The translations under genes and the position numbers were made by a program. The notes below the pieces were generated by a model, which worked only from the letters and a program-made list of their open reading frames with translations, searched no databases and was not told the DNA's origin. From positions 1 to 12,288 of the forward strand of contig JAJZQA010000037.1 of assembly GCA_021810985.1 (NCBI GenBank): 12,288 bases of DNA, in the 5' to 3' direction. Within the stretch, counting starts at the first letter, position 1, and each line of letters opens with the position of its first letter. Below are positions 6,263 through 12,288 of this stretch, in pieces. The stretch is from Deltaproteobacteria bacterium. GTDB taxonomy: Bacteria > Desulfobacterota > Desulfuromonadia > Geobacterales > Geobacteraceae.

Positions 6263-6373
6263 TTCCATATCAAGGCCCTCTCTGCGTTGGCTCGTCTTCG
6301 GCTGCTCAACGTACTCTTCAGTACGCTTCGCAGCCTCAATCCTTGCCGCCTTGAGATCATCCTTGATCTGGAA
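6263..6373. repeat. Nested palindromic element (REP/MITE-like)
   Basis: TTCCATATCAAGG (6263-6275) and CCTTGATCTGGAA (6361-6373) are inverted copies matching at 12 of 13 positions, bounding an element of 111 bp. At its centre is a second palindrome: GGCTGC (6300-6305) pairs with GCAGCC (6330-6335), and inside that CGTAC (6310-6314) pairs with GTACG (6321-6325) around TCTTCA. It contains no ORF. Such nested hairpins resemble dispersed REP/BIME or MITE elements, but a copy number cannot be judged from one window. It ends 40 bp before the cytochrome start codon. Confidence 0.55.
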
Positions 6374-6412
6374 GTGCTATAACGCGCCGATAATCCGCCA
6401 GGAGGAGGCATT

Positions 6413-6886
6413 GTGAGGAATCATGTGTGGCGGCCGCTCTACCTGATCATCGCTGTTATCGCCCTGATCCTGCTGGTCCGGACCCTGGTGGTGCCGGAGG
6501 ACTTCGGCAGCCATGAAAGCGGCTACATGTACGGCTGGCACCGCAAGGGGAACGAAGCGGAGTGGCAACAGGTCAAGGTCAAGTACCAGACGAGCGCTTA
6601 CTGCAAGGACTGTCACCGCGAGATGTACGACAGCATCGGAAAATCACCCCACGGCATCATCCCGTGCGAGGACTGCCACGGCCCGGGCGCGGGACATCTG
6701 GACAACCCCGCCAAACTCCCGATCGACAGAAGCAGGCAGCTCTGCCTCAGGTGCCATGCCCAGCTGCCTTCCCCCTCCAGCGGGCGGAGCGCGATCCGCG
6801 GCATCGACCCGGCCGGTCATAATCCCGAGGCCGAATGCAGCCTCTGCCATAACCCTCACAACCCGACCCTTGAGGAGTTGCCATGA
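6413..6886 (+). CDS. Membrane-anchored tetrahaem cytochrome c (Cbc4/CbcS-like)
   Basis: A 157-aa periplasmic cytochrome anchored by one N-terminal membrane helix (about 8-27). It has four CXXCH haem sites: CKDCH (64-68), CEDCH (85-89), CLRCH (111-115) and CSLCH (142-146). Several other histidines (H80, H95, H137, H149) could serve as distal ligands. The start is a GTG at 6413 preceded by AGGAGGAGG (6400-6408). It overlaps the ferredoxin gene by 4 bp (ATGA), so the two are translationally coupled. By content and gene order the cluster resembles the Geobacter Cbc4 (cbcSTU) menaquinol oxidoreductase, in which the cytochrome subunit passes electrons to periplasmic carriers; this is from memory of the family, not a search. 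An NrfB/NrfH-like role is the alternative, but no NrfA is present here. Confidence 0.9.
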   Translation: MRNHVWRPLYLIIAVIALILLVRTLVVPEDFGSHESGYMYGWHRKGNEAEWQQVKVKYQTSAYCKDCHREMYDSIGKSPHGIIPCEDCHGPGAGHLDNPAKLPIDRSRQLCLRCHAQLPSPSSGRSAIRGIDPAGHNPEAECSLCHNPHNPTLEELP

Positions 6887-7659
6887 TGAAAAGAAGAGAG
6901 TTCCTGAAGCACGCCATCACCGTCGTCGCAGGCCTCTCCCTCCCCCTGGCGGCGCTCCGGATCGTACAGCCCGAAAGGCTCTTTGCCGGCCAGGAAGATC
7001 TCCGCTGGATCTTCCTGGTGGATACCCACAAGTGCGTCGGCTGCGGGTTCTGTGTCAGGGCCTGCAAGATCGAGAACGAGATTCCCTATGATGCCAATGT
7101 GACGCGGACCTGGGTGGAACGGTATGTAGTTACCACGGACGGCGAGACCTTCGCTGACACCCCGATAGGGGCGCGGGACGGCTTTACCGACCGACGGATC
7201 GACCTGGGAGAGGGGAAGTTCAAAGAGATCAAGGACGAAGAGATAGAAAAGGCGTTTTTTGTGCCCAAGCTCTGCAATCAATGTGATAACCCCCCCTGCG
7301 TCCAGGTCTGCCCGGTGGGCGCCACCTACCGCGTCCCGGACGGGGTGGTGCTGGTGGATCGGGACTGGTGCATCGGCTGCGGCTACTGCATCATGGGCTG
7401 TCCCTATGGCGTCCGCTTCTTCCATCCTGTGTACCGCGTGGCGGAAAAGTGCAACTTCTGCTACCACCGGATAACGAAAGGGCTGAAGGCGGCCTGCGTC
7501 GACGCTTGCCCCTTCGGGGCGCGCCTGATCGGCAATGCGCGGGACCCCAATGATCCGGTGACGAAAACGGTCCTGGCCGGGCGGGTCGGCGTGCTGAAGG
7601 ATGAGTACGGGACGAAACCGTGGGTCTACTACCTCGGACTTTCCAAGGAGGTCAGATAG
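6883..7659 (+). CDS. Tat-exported ferredoxin subunit with four [4Fe-4S] sites (NrfC/CbcT-like)
   Basis: A 258-aa electron-transfer protein. The N-terminus has a twin-arginine signal (KRREFLK, 3-9, then a hydrophobic stretch to about 25), so it is exported folded with its clusters. Sixteen cysteines form four cluster motifs: CVGCGFCVRAC (51-61), CNQCDNPPCVQVC (131-143), CIGCGYCIMGC (163-173) and CNFC (190-193) with CVDAC (205-209). This is the layout of NrfC, PsrB and DmsB subunits. It should carry electrons between the NrfD-like quinol site and the tetrahaem cytochrome. GAGGAG lies upstream; ATG 6883 and ATG 6886 are both possible starts. The NrfD-like gene begins 2 bp after its stop codon. 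Confidence 0.93.
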   Translation: MMKRREFLKHAITVVAGLSLPLAALRIVQPERLFAGQEDLRWIFLVDTHKCVGCGFCVRACKIENEIPYDANVTRTWVERYVVTTDGETFADTPIGARDGFTDRRIDLGEGKFKEIKDEEIEKAFFVPKLCNQCDNPPCVQVCPVGATYRVPDGVVLVDRDWCIGCGYCIMGCPYGVRFFHPVYRVAEKCNFCYHRITKGLKAACVDACPFGARLIGNARDPNDPVTKTVLAGRVGVLKDEYGTKPWVYYLGLSKEVR

Positions 7660-7661
7660 CC

Positions 7662-8915
7662 ATGGTACATGGGGAAGTCTGGACTATCAAGGAGCTCTTC
7701 GTTTATCCCAATGAGTACATCTACTGGACGGTTCAGATCGTCATGTACCCGTTCATGACCGGCCTGGTGGCCGGGGCCTTCGTCCTCTCCTCCCTCTACC
7801 ACGTCTTCGGCGTGAAACAGCTGAAGGAGATCTCCCGCTTTTCCCTGGTCTTTTCCTTTGCGCTCCTGCCTGTGGCGCTCCTGCCGCTCCTCCTGCATCT
7901 GCAGCAGCCGCTCCGGGGCATCGAGGTGATGCTCACCCCCCACTTCACCTCGGCCATTGCCGCCTTTGGCATCGTCTTTTCCGTCTATGGGCTGATCGTC
8001 GCCTCGGAGCTCTGGTTTGTCTACCGCCGGTATTTCGTGGAAACCGCCCTGGCTCTGCGCGAGAAGGCCGGCCGGTCTCTGGCGGAAAATATCAGGTACC
8101 GCCTCTACCGGTTGCTCACCCTCGGGGCCTACGACCTGAGCGAGCAGGCTCAGGAGCTGGATGACAAGGCGGTGAAGATTCTGGCAGGCGCTGGCATCCC
8201 GGTGGCATGCTTCCTCCACGGCTATGCCGGTTTTATCTTCGGTTCCGTCAAGGCCAACGCCCTCTGGATGACACCGCTCATGCCGGTGATCTTTATCTGC
8301 TCGGCGGTGGTCTCGGGGATTGCCCTCTGCATCCTCACCTACATCGTGACGATGGAGATCAGAAAGCTCATCGTCGCCTGGCGGAGAAAGCCGCTGCCGG
8401 TGCTGCCCCTTAGCGAAGAGCTCAAAAGCGCTGAAATTCAGGTGGTCACCATGACGACCCGCTACCTGGTTATGTTCATGGTCCTCGCCATCACCCTGGA
8501 ACTGCTCGACCTGATCTTCCGTGGTTACACGGCGGTCAAGTCGTGGGATATCCTGCGGAGCGTCATCTACGGCCGGGACTTTTTCAACATCTTCGTCCTG
8601 CAGTACGGGCTCGGCAACCTGGTCCCGTTTGTCCTCTTGCTGCTGCCCCGCCTTACCATCCGGCGGGCCATCCTCGCAACCACCCTCGTTCTCCTGGGGG
8701 TCTTCATGATGCGCTGGAACGTGGTCATCGGCGGGCAGGCATTTTCCTCCTCCTTCGCCGGCTATATGCACTACCAGCTCCCCATCGTGCCCCACGACTG
8801 GGAGACCTTCAGGGAAGGGCTCTGCGGCGCTCTCATGGTGGGGGTTGCCCCCTTCATCCTCTTCTGGCTCCTCTGCAAGATTTTTCCGGTCTTTGACTGC
8901 CCGGAATCGGAGTAA
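7662..8915 (+). CDS. NrfD/PsrC-family membrane subunit (CbcU-like menaquinol oxidoreductase)
   Basis: A 417-aa integral membrane protein of the NrfD/polysulphide reductase family, which binds quinol and hands electrons to an attached ferredoxin subunit. About eight or nine hydrophobic segments are seen, roughly at 22-47, 59-80, 97-122, 172-195, 205-229, 264-287, 306-329, 334-350 and 385-408. A charged loop (about 123-170, rich in R, E and K) separates the first and second halves. The ATG at 7662 follows AAGGAGG (7645-7651) that overlaps the end of the ferredoxin gene; an in-frame GTG at 7620 lies inside that gene and is not chosen. It closes a three-gene unit. There is no catalytic molybdopterin or NrfA subunit beside it, so the module most likely feeds electrons to, or takes them from, separate cytochromes. 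Confidence 0.92.
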   Translation: MVHGEVWTIKELFVYPNEYIYWTVQIVMYPFMTGLVAGAFVLSSLYHVFGVKQLKEISRFSLVFSFALLPVALLPLLLHLQQPLRGIEVMLTPHFTSAIAAFGIVFSVYGLIVASELWFVYRRYFVETALALREKAGRSLAENIRYRLYRLLTLGAYDLSEQAQELDDKAVKILAGAGIPVACFLHGYAGFIFGSVKANALWMTPLMPVIFICSAVVSGIALCILTYIVTMEIRKLIVAWRRKPLPVLPLSEELKSAEIQVVTMTTRYLVMFMVLAITLELLDLIFRGYTAVKSWDILRSVIYGRDFFNIFVLQYGLGNLVPFVLLLLPRLTIRRAILATTLVLLGVFMMRWNVVIGGQAFSSSFAGYMHYQLPIVPHDWETFREGLCGALMVGVAPFILFWLLCKIFPVFDCPESE

Positions 8916-9004
8916 GGGGGGCTTGCCGTAAAACCCTGTCCAGACCCCTTCAAGCATACTTTCCGGGTGTTGCCGTTGCTTCGGACCTAACCGTGTTTCA
9001 AATG

Positions 9005-9052
9005 AAAAAGGGCCAGTGCGGTATGCTCTGTTGAGCAGCACCGGCACTGGCT
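9005..9052 (-). terminator. Terminator of the CARDB/IPT gene, possibly bidirectional
   Basis: GCCAGTGC (9012-9019) pairs with GCACTGGC (9044-9051), continued inward by GGT/ACC and GCTC/GAGC around a TGTT loop. On the minus strand it is followed by CCTTTTTCATT, a usable T tract, so it best serves the minus-strand secreted protein gene. It lies in the gap between two convergent genes and might also stop the NrfD transcript. Confidence 0.75.
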
Positions 9053-9130
9053 CGTTATTGCCAGTAAGAAGAGTTTTCCTGCTGGTAACTACCCGGTAAT
9101 GAATGAATATTGCAGGGATTCCTTTCAGCG

Positions 9131-9994
9131 CTACTGGCCGTTTTGCCGTAGTGGCTGCTGATTATAAAAGAAGGGCGGGGAAAATTGCATGGTTCCGGGT
9201 ACGGGCACGGAATCTTTTTTCGGCGCGGGACAGATGCCGATGCTCTTTCCGCCGGCGATGTTGCTCGTCTGGCCGCCGCGCCGCTGGATGTTGACCGTGT
9301 ACTGCTGGCCTTCCTGCATCCTCGAGTCATTGGGAATTTGCACGACCACCGATGAGTCATTCCAGGAAGATACGGAAAAATTGATGGTCAGGCCGTAGTT
9401 CGCTAGGGCGGTAACCGTGCCTATTTCCGGACCAAAGTTCCTGCCGAGGATTGTCAGACTGCGTCCGGGCACCAGGCAGCTCTCCATGAACCTGGTCACC
9501 AGCGGACCTTCTTCCGCGCCGATAATCTTAATCGGGCAACAGGCACAGTTGTTGTCCTTATTGCTCTCTTTCAGCTTATTTTCCGGGTCGAGCACCCCGC
9601 AGAGATAATAGGTTCTGCCGGCGGGAATATTCCAGGGAATCGTGTTTACCCCGGAGGGGGTGATGGAAAGTGTCTTGTCCGGTTCCAACGTAATATACTC
9701 TCGGCCCTCACTCAGGAGCACTCCATCGTAATAGTTTGGCGAGTAGGCGGCCGAGCGGCCGGTTTTAGGGCAGAGCGGGCTGTTCCTCAGAATGATCTCC
9801 AGCGTGATTCCCTTCTGAACAGTATCTCCGGTATTTGCGGCCAGCAGCCGGACCGTTGATTTCAGGTCTTGACCGGCTTTGGCGGTTTTCGGGCACTCAA
9901 CAACGGCAAGAGTGAGATCTTGCGCCTGGAGGATGGTTTTGGTCGAAAACAAGGTCACTAGTGCCACGGTGAAATATAGTATCTTTCGTATCAT
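9131..9994 (-). CDS. Secreted CARDB plus IPT/TIG domain protein
   Basis: A 287-aa exported protein. The signal peptide covers about 1-24 (TILQAQD near the cleavage site). A CARDB-like domain spans about 26-157, with the typical ending LDPENKLKESNKDNNCACC (135-153). An IPT/TIG-like immunoglobulin fold follows at about 163-247: GPLVTRFMESCLVPGRSLTI, then GRNFGPEIGTV, then GQQYTVNIQRRGGQTSN. Several cysteines (C34, C75, C132, C150, C152, C153, C173, C255) suggest disulphides in an extracytoplasmic protein. The ATG at 9994 is preceded by AAGGAG with good spacing; an in-frame extension to 10063 shows no signal. Both domains usually mediate binding or adhesion; the ligand is unknown. It has its own promoter and terminator. 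Confidence 0.8.
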   Translation of the reverse strand: MIRKILYFTVALVTLFSTKTILQAQDLTLAVVECPKTAKAGQDLKSTVRLLAANTGDTVQKGITLEIILRNSPLCPKTGRSAAYSPNYYDGVLLSEGREYITLEPDKTLSITPSGVNTIPWNIPAGRTYYLCGVLDPENKLKESNKDNNCACCPIKIIGAEEGPLVTRFMESCLVPGRSLTILGRNFGPEIGTVTALANYGLTINFSVSSWNDSSVVVQIPNDSRMQEGQQYTVNIQRRGGQTSNIAGGKSIGICPAPKKDSVPVPGTMQFSPPFFYNQQPLRQNGQ

Positions 9995-10137
9995 GATTGT
10001 CTCCTTGCGCCGTCTGTCTTGAGACTGAACCACTAACCACAAACCATGGTCAACAGCCTGCAACGACCCTTACACTCCCTGCTCCGCGAGAGAAGCCGCA
10101 GGCATGATGAGCATCTCACGAACTAATCAATGATGAA

Positions 10138-10165
10138 ATTGTAACAAATTGTACCCATATAACAA
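10138..10165 (-). promoter_or_regulatory. sigma70-type promoter of the CARDB/IPT gene
   Basis: On the minus strand TTGTTA (10160-10165) is separated by 16 bp from TACAAT (10138-10143), which matches the -10 consensus at 5 of 6 positions. Transcription would start near 10131, giving an unusually long leader of about 135 nt before the ATG at 9994. Confidence 0.45.
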
Positions 10166-10253
10166 GGGTTGGCATGCGCCTTTTCGGAACTTCAGCGGCG
10201 AGAGAATACTTGTCATCTTGCGGAGCGGAGGGGCTCTTCTTGGTGGTTTCTGA

Positions 10254-11129
10254 TTACTTCCAGGTAGCCGGGTCGAACCAAAGGGAAGCGTCGTCCAACG
10301 GTGTGTGCTTCGGCAGGGTGGGATTTTTGATCCTGATGATACGCCGGTTCTTGAGGTTGGCCTTCAGTATTGAAGCTCTGTTGTATTTCAGGAAAATTGC
10401 GTCGAAAGAACCGTCCCTCAACATTTTCCGCAGCCCGGCCTCGACGCGTTTCGCGAGAGCGGTGTTGGATTTGTTGAAGAAGAAATAGTAGGGCCACGGG
10501 TAGTAGATAAGCAGATTCTTCTCAATGGCAAGATTGGGGAGGGCCGCATGGCGGGCGGCATACTCCGGGAATACTTCGCTGATGCCGCGCGGGAATAAAT
10601 CGATACGGTTTGCGGCAACCATTTTGAACAGATTTTCATAGCCAGCGGTGTGTACTTTGATGCCGTTGGCTTCATAGATGGCGACATCGCCCCAGCCGAT
10701 GCCCTGGCCGATGCTTGCTTTCCTCAGGGCGTCCAGGTTGCGTGTCTTGGCGAGATTCGCCTGCCGGTCCCTGGCAATCAAGGCCACGCGGTAGCCGAGG
10801 ATTCCCTTGCGCAGCGGGATTCGCACGGCACGGTAATCCTTCTCTTTTTGCACCGAGGTACCACTCCAGCCAATAGTGACCATCCCGGCCGGATTGAGCA
10901 GCTCGGCAAGGGCGCGCGCCTCGTTCATGCCGGACTTGCTCGGTTGGAGCGTATACGGCCCAAATTCCGCTTTGGTCTTCTCGAGGGCCGTTTTGAGGAT
11001 TTCAACAAGATCGTTGTAGCGCGAATCGGTGCGTGACTCGAACGCGGGATAGACAACCTTAGTTTGGCCGGTGGCCAGCGTGGCGGTCAGTATGATGAAC
11101 AGCACCGACATCGAAAGCGAACGCATCAT
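10254..11129 (-). CDS. Periplasmic solute-binding protein, SBP_bac_3-like
   Basis: A 291-aa exported protein with a signal peptide over about 1-21. The rest resembles family-3 solute-binding proteins: two-lobed pattern with RDRQANLAKTRNLDALRK (120-137), GQGIGWGDVAIYEANGIKV (141-159) as the inter-lobe region, and a C-terminal segment around RVEAGLRKMLRDGSFDAIF (228-246), which is the typical end of these domains ("a...L..dG...i..ky"). Canonical amino-acid-binding residues are not obvious, so the ligand is unknown. It starts 10 bp after the hybrid kinase stop codon, preceded by GAGGG, and no permease or ATPase gene follows. A sensory role with the kinase is more likely than import. M1 (11129) and M2 (11126) are equally possible starts. 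Confidence 0.8.
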   Translation of the reverse strand: MMRSLSMSVLFIILTATLATGQTKVVYPAFESRTDSRYNDLVEILKTALEKTKAEFGPYTLQPSKSGMNEARALAELLNPAGMVTIGWSGTSVQKEKDYRAVRIPLRKGILGYRVALIARDRQANLAKTRNLDALRKASIGQGIGWGDVAIYEANGIKVHTAGYENLFKMVAANRIDLFPRGISEVFPEYAARHAALPNLAIEKNLLIYYPWPYYFFFNKSNTALAKRVEAGLRKMLRDGSFDAIFLKYNRASILKANLKNRRIIRIKNPTLPKHTPLDDASLWFDPATWK

Positions 11130-11139
11130 TGGTTGTCCC

Positions 11140-12288
11140 TCACCCGGCCACCGCCAGTTCGTGCTCTACAGCACAATGCACTACCCGTGTCAGATCTTCC
11201 AGGCTGTACGGCTTGATGATTGAGCCACAGAAGCCGTAATCGCGGAAATTGGCCATGATTGGATCGTTGGAGTACCCGCTCGAAGCGATCAACCGTGCTC
11301 CCGGGTCAAACGCCAGAACCTCTCTCGCACATTCCCTGCCGCCCATACCGTCCGGTATCGTAAGATCCATAATGACGAAGGAAAATGGTTTGTTTCCTTC
11401 TTTGGCGACACGGTACTTCCGTACTGTTTCTTCACCGCTGGTGCAGGTCGTTACCTGATAGCCCAGATGTGCAAGCATTTCGGCGGCAAGTTCACGGATC
11501 ATCTCTTCATCGTCCATGACCAGGACCGAGCCTCCAGCGAGCGCTTCACTCCGGGTGATCCTGTCGCAGTTCTCCGCGCCGCTTGCTGTCTTGCCGGAAG
11601 ACGGCAGGAACAGGGTAAAGGTCGTCCCTCTGCCGATCTTGGAGCGAACTTCGATATGTCCTCCATGCCGGTTGATGATGGAGTGGACAGAGGCGAGTCC
11701 CAGACCCATGCCGCCAGATTTTGTGGTGTAGTAGGGGTCGAAGATCTTCATCCGCACATTTTCCGGCATTCCGCACCCTTCATCGGAAAACGCGAGCCTG
11801 ACGTAGCGGCCGGGGGGCAGCAGGAGACTGTTTGCCGTCTCGAGTATGAGATTCTCCCCTGTAACGGTAATCTTCCCGCCTCCCGGCATCGCTTGTACGG
11901 CGTTGATGACGATGTTGTTGAACACTTGGCTGACCTGGCCTTCGTCCGCCTCGATGTCATGGAGGCACTCCGAAATTTCAACGACCCCTTTGACGTTTGT
12001 TCCCCGTAAGGCCAAGGACAACGATTCCTGCACGATTTTCCGGATCGAAACCGTTTTCTTTACCGGGGCTCCGCCTTTGGCGAAGGTCAGCAGTTGAGTG
12101 GCAAGCTCGGTTGCCCGGACGGTTGCCGTTTCGGCATTCTCCAGGAGCCTGGCCGATTTTTCCGGCGTGGCCAGAACCAGGCGCGCTATCGAGATGTTGC
12201 CCATAATGGCCGTAAGGATATTGTTGAAATCATGGGCGATCCCTCCGGCAAGCACTCCCAGGGATTCGAGGCGCTGGGCGTTGAGCAG
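11140..12288 (-). CDS. Hybrid histidine kinase with C-terminal receiver (N-terminus outside the window)
   Basis: At least 382 aa; the frame is open to the right edge, so the sensor part lies beyond it. From the edge: the H-box RLESLGVLAGGIAHDFNN with phospho-acceptor H19, then the dimerisation helices. The ATP-binding domain has an N-box (QVFNNIVINAVQAMP, about 121-135), a G1 box (DEGCGMP, about 169-175), an F box (FDPYYTTK) and GMGLGLASV. A receiver domain occupies about 254-375, with the acidic pair DD (259-260), phospho-acceptor D308 in VIMDLTIPDGMGG and conserved K359 in IIKPYS. There is no DNA-binding output, so it probably signals through phosphorelay or by kinase control. It belongs to the NtrB-like class (HDFNN). 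It is the first visible gene of a unit with the solute-binding protein. Confidence 0.93.
   Translation of the reverse strand: MLNAQRLESLGVLAGGIAHDFNNILTAIMGNISIARLVLATPEKSARLLENAETATVRATELATQLLTFAKGGAPVKKTVSIRKIVQESLSLALRGTNVKGVVEISECLHDIEADEGQVSQVFNNIVINAVQAMPGGGKITVTGENLILETANSLLLPPGRYVRLAFSDEGCGMPENVRMKIFDPYYTTKSGGMGLGLASVHSIINRHGGHIEVRSKIGRGTTFTLFLPSSGKTASGAENCDRITRSEALAGGSVLVMDDEEMIRELAAEMLAHLGYQVTTCTSGEETVRKYRVAKEGNKPFSFVIMDLTIPDGMGGRECAREVLAFDPGARLIASSGYSNDPIMANFRDYGFCGSIIKPYSLEDLTRVVHCAVEHELAVAG

Larger units (their letters stand above)
6047..6412. other. Structured intergenic region before the respiratory operon
   Basis: Together with the stem-loop before it, this makes a 424-bp gene-free stretch. 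It contains a perfect 9-bp hairpin (6177-6199) and a larger nested palindrome (6263-6373). Minus-strand ORFs across it show no protein family signature. No clear promoter for the cytochrome gene was found; TATAAC at 6378-6383 could be a -10 but lacks a well-spaced -35. Confidence 0.45.

Noticed and set aside
5888..6268. 126-aa minus-strand ORF, possible transposase fragment
   Set aside because: It translates the terminator hairpin and the end of the barrel gene in antisense; no transposase motif is present.
7629..9047. 472-aa open frame on the minus strand opposite the NrfD gene
   Set aside because: Highly charged, H/E/D-rich translation typical of the reverse complement of a GC-rich membrane protein gene; no family signature.

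Overview
The window looks like a chromosomal segment of a Geobacter-type anaerobe (Desulfuromonadia / Geobacteraceae). The main clues are a SMUG1-type uracil-DNA glycosylase of the kind known from Geobacter, a multihaem cytochrome / Tat ferredoxin / NrfD module resembling the Geobacter Cbc menaquinol oxidoreductases, a hybrid histidine kinase, and many exported proteins. This assignment is inferred from gene content only. There is no sign of phage, CRISPR, tRNA or rRNA.

Left part (1-3200), plus strand, loosely packed single genes: a GreA/GreB-like factor with a shortened coiled coil (140-652); a stand-alone PAS protein with its own strong sigma70-type promoter and a textbook terminator (978-1440); a 65-aa lipoprotein with a CHK...AHLxHGD...C motif (1588-1785); and an unidentified membrane protein (2053-2553). 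The stretch 2554-3201 has no convincing gene. It contains a minus-strand extended -10 promoter candidate ahead of a dubious 62-aa ORF, and a weak attC-like imperfect inverted repeat.

Middle part (3200-6050): a minus-strand pair encodes SMUG1 and then a compact S13-family D-Ala-D-Ala carboxypeptidase. A plus-strand outer-membrane beta-barrel gene (5320-5988) follows, ending in a long stem-loop.

Respiratory module (6413-8915), plus strand, tightly coupled: tetrahaem membrane-anchored cytochrome c, Tat-exported ferredoxin with four [4Fe-4S] motifs, and an NrfD-like quinol-interacting membrane protein. Together they could pass electrons between the menaquinone pool and periplasmic cytochromes. 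No molybdopterin or nitrite-reductase subunit lies beside them. A ~110-bp nested palindrome with 13-bp imperfect terminal inverted repeats sits directly upstream.

Right part (8916-12288), minus strand: a secreted CARDB + IPT/TIG protein with a promoter and terminator, then a two-gene unit of a hybrid histidine kinase-receiver (cut by the right edge) followed 10 bp later by a periplasmic SBP_bac_3-type solute-binding protein. No transporter genes are visible, so this pair probably senses a ligand rather than imports it.
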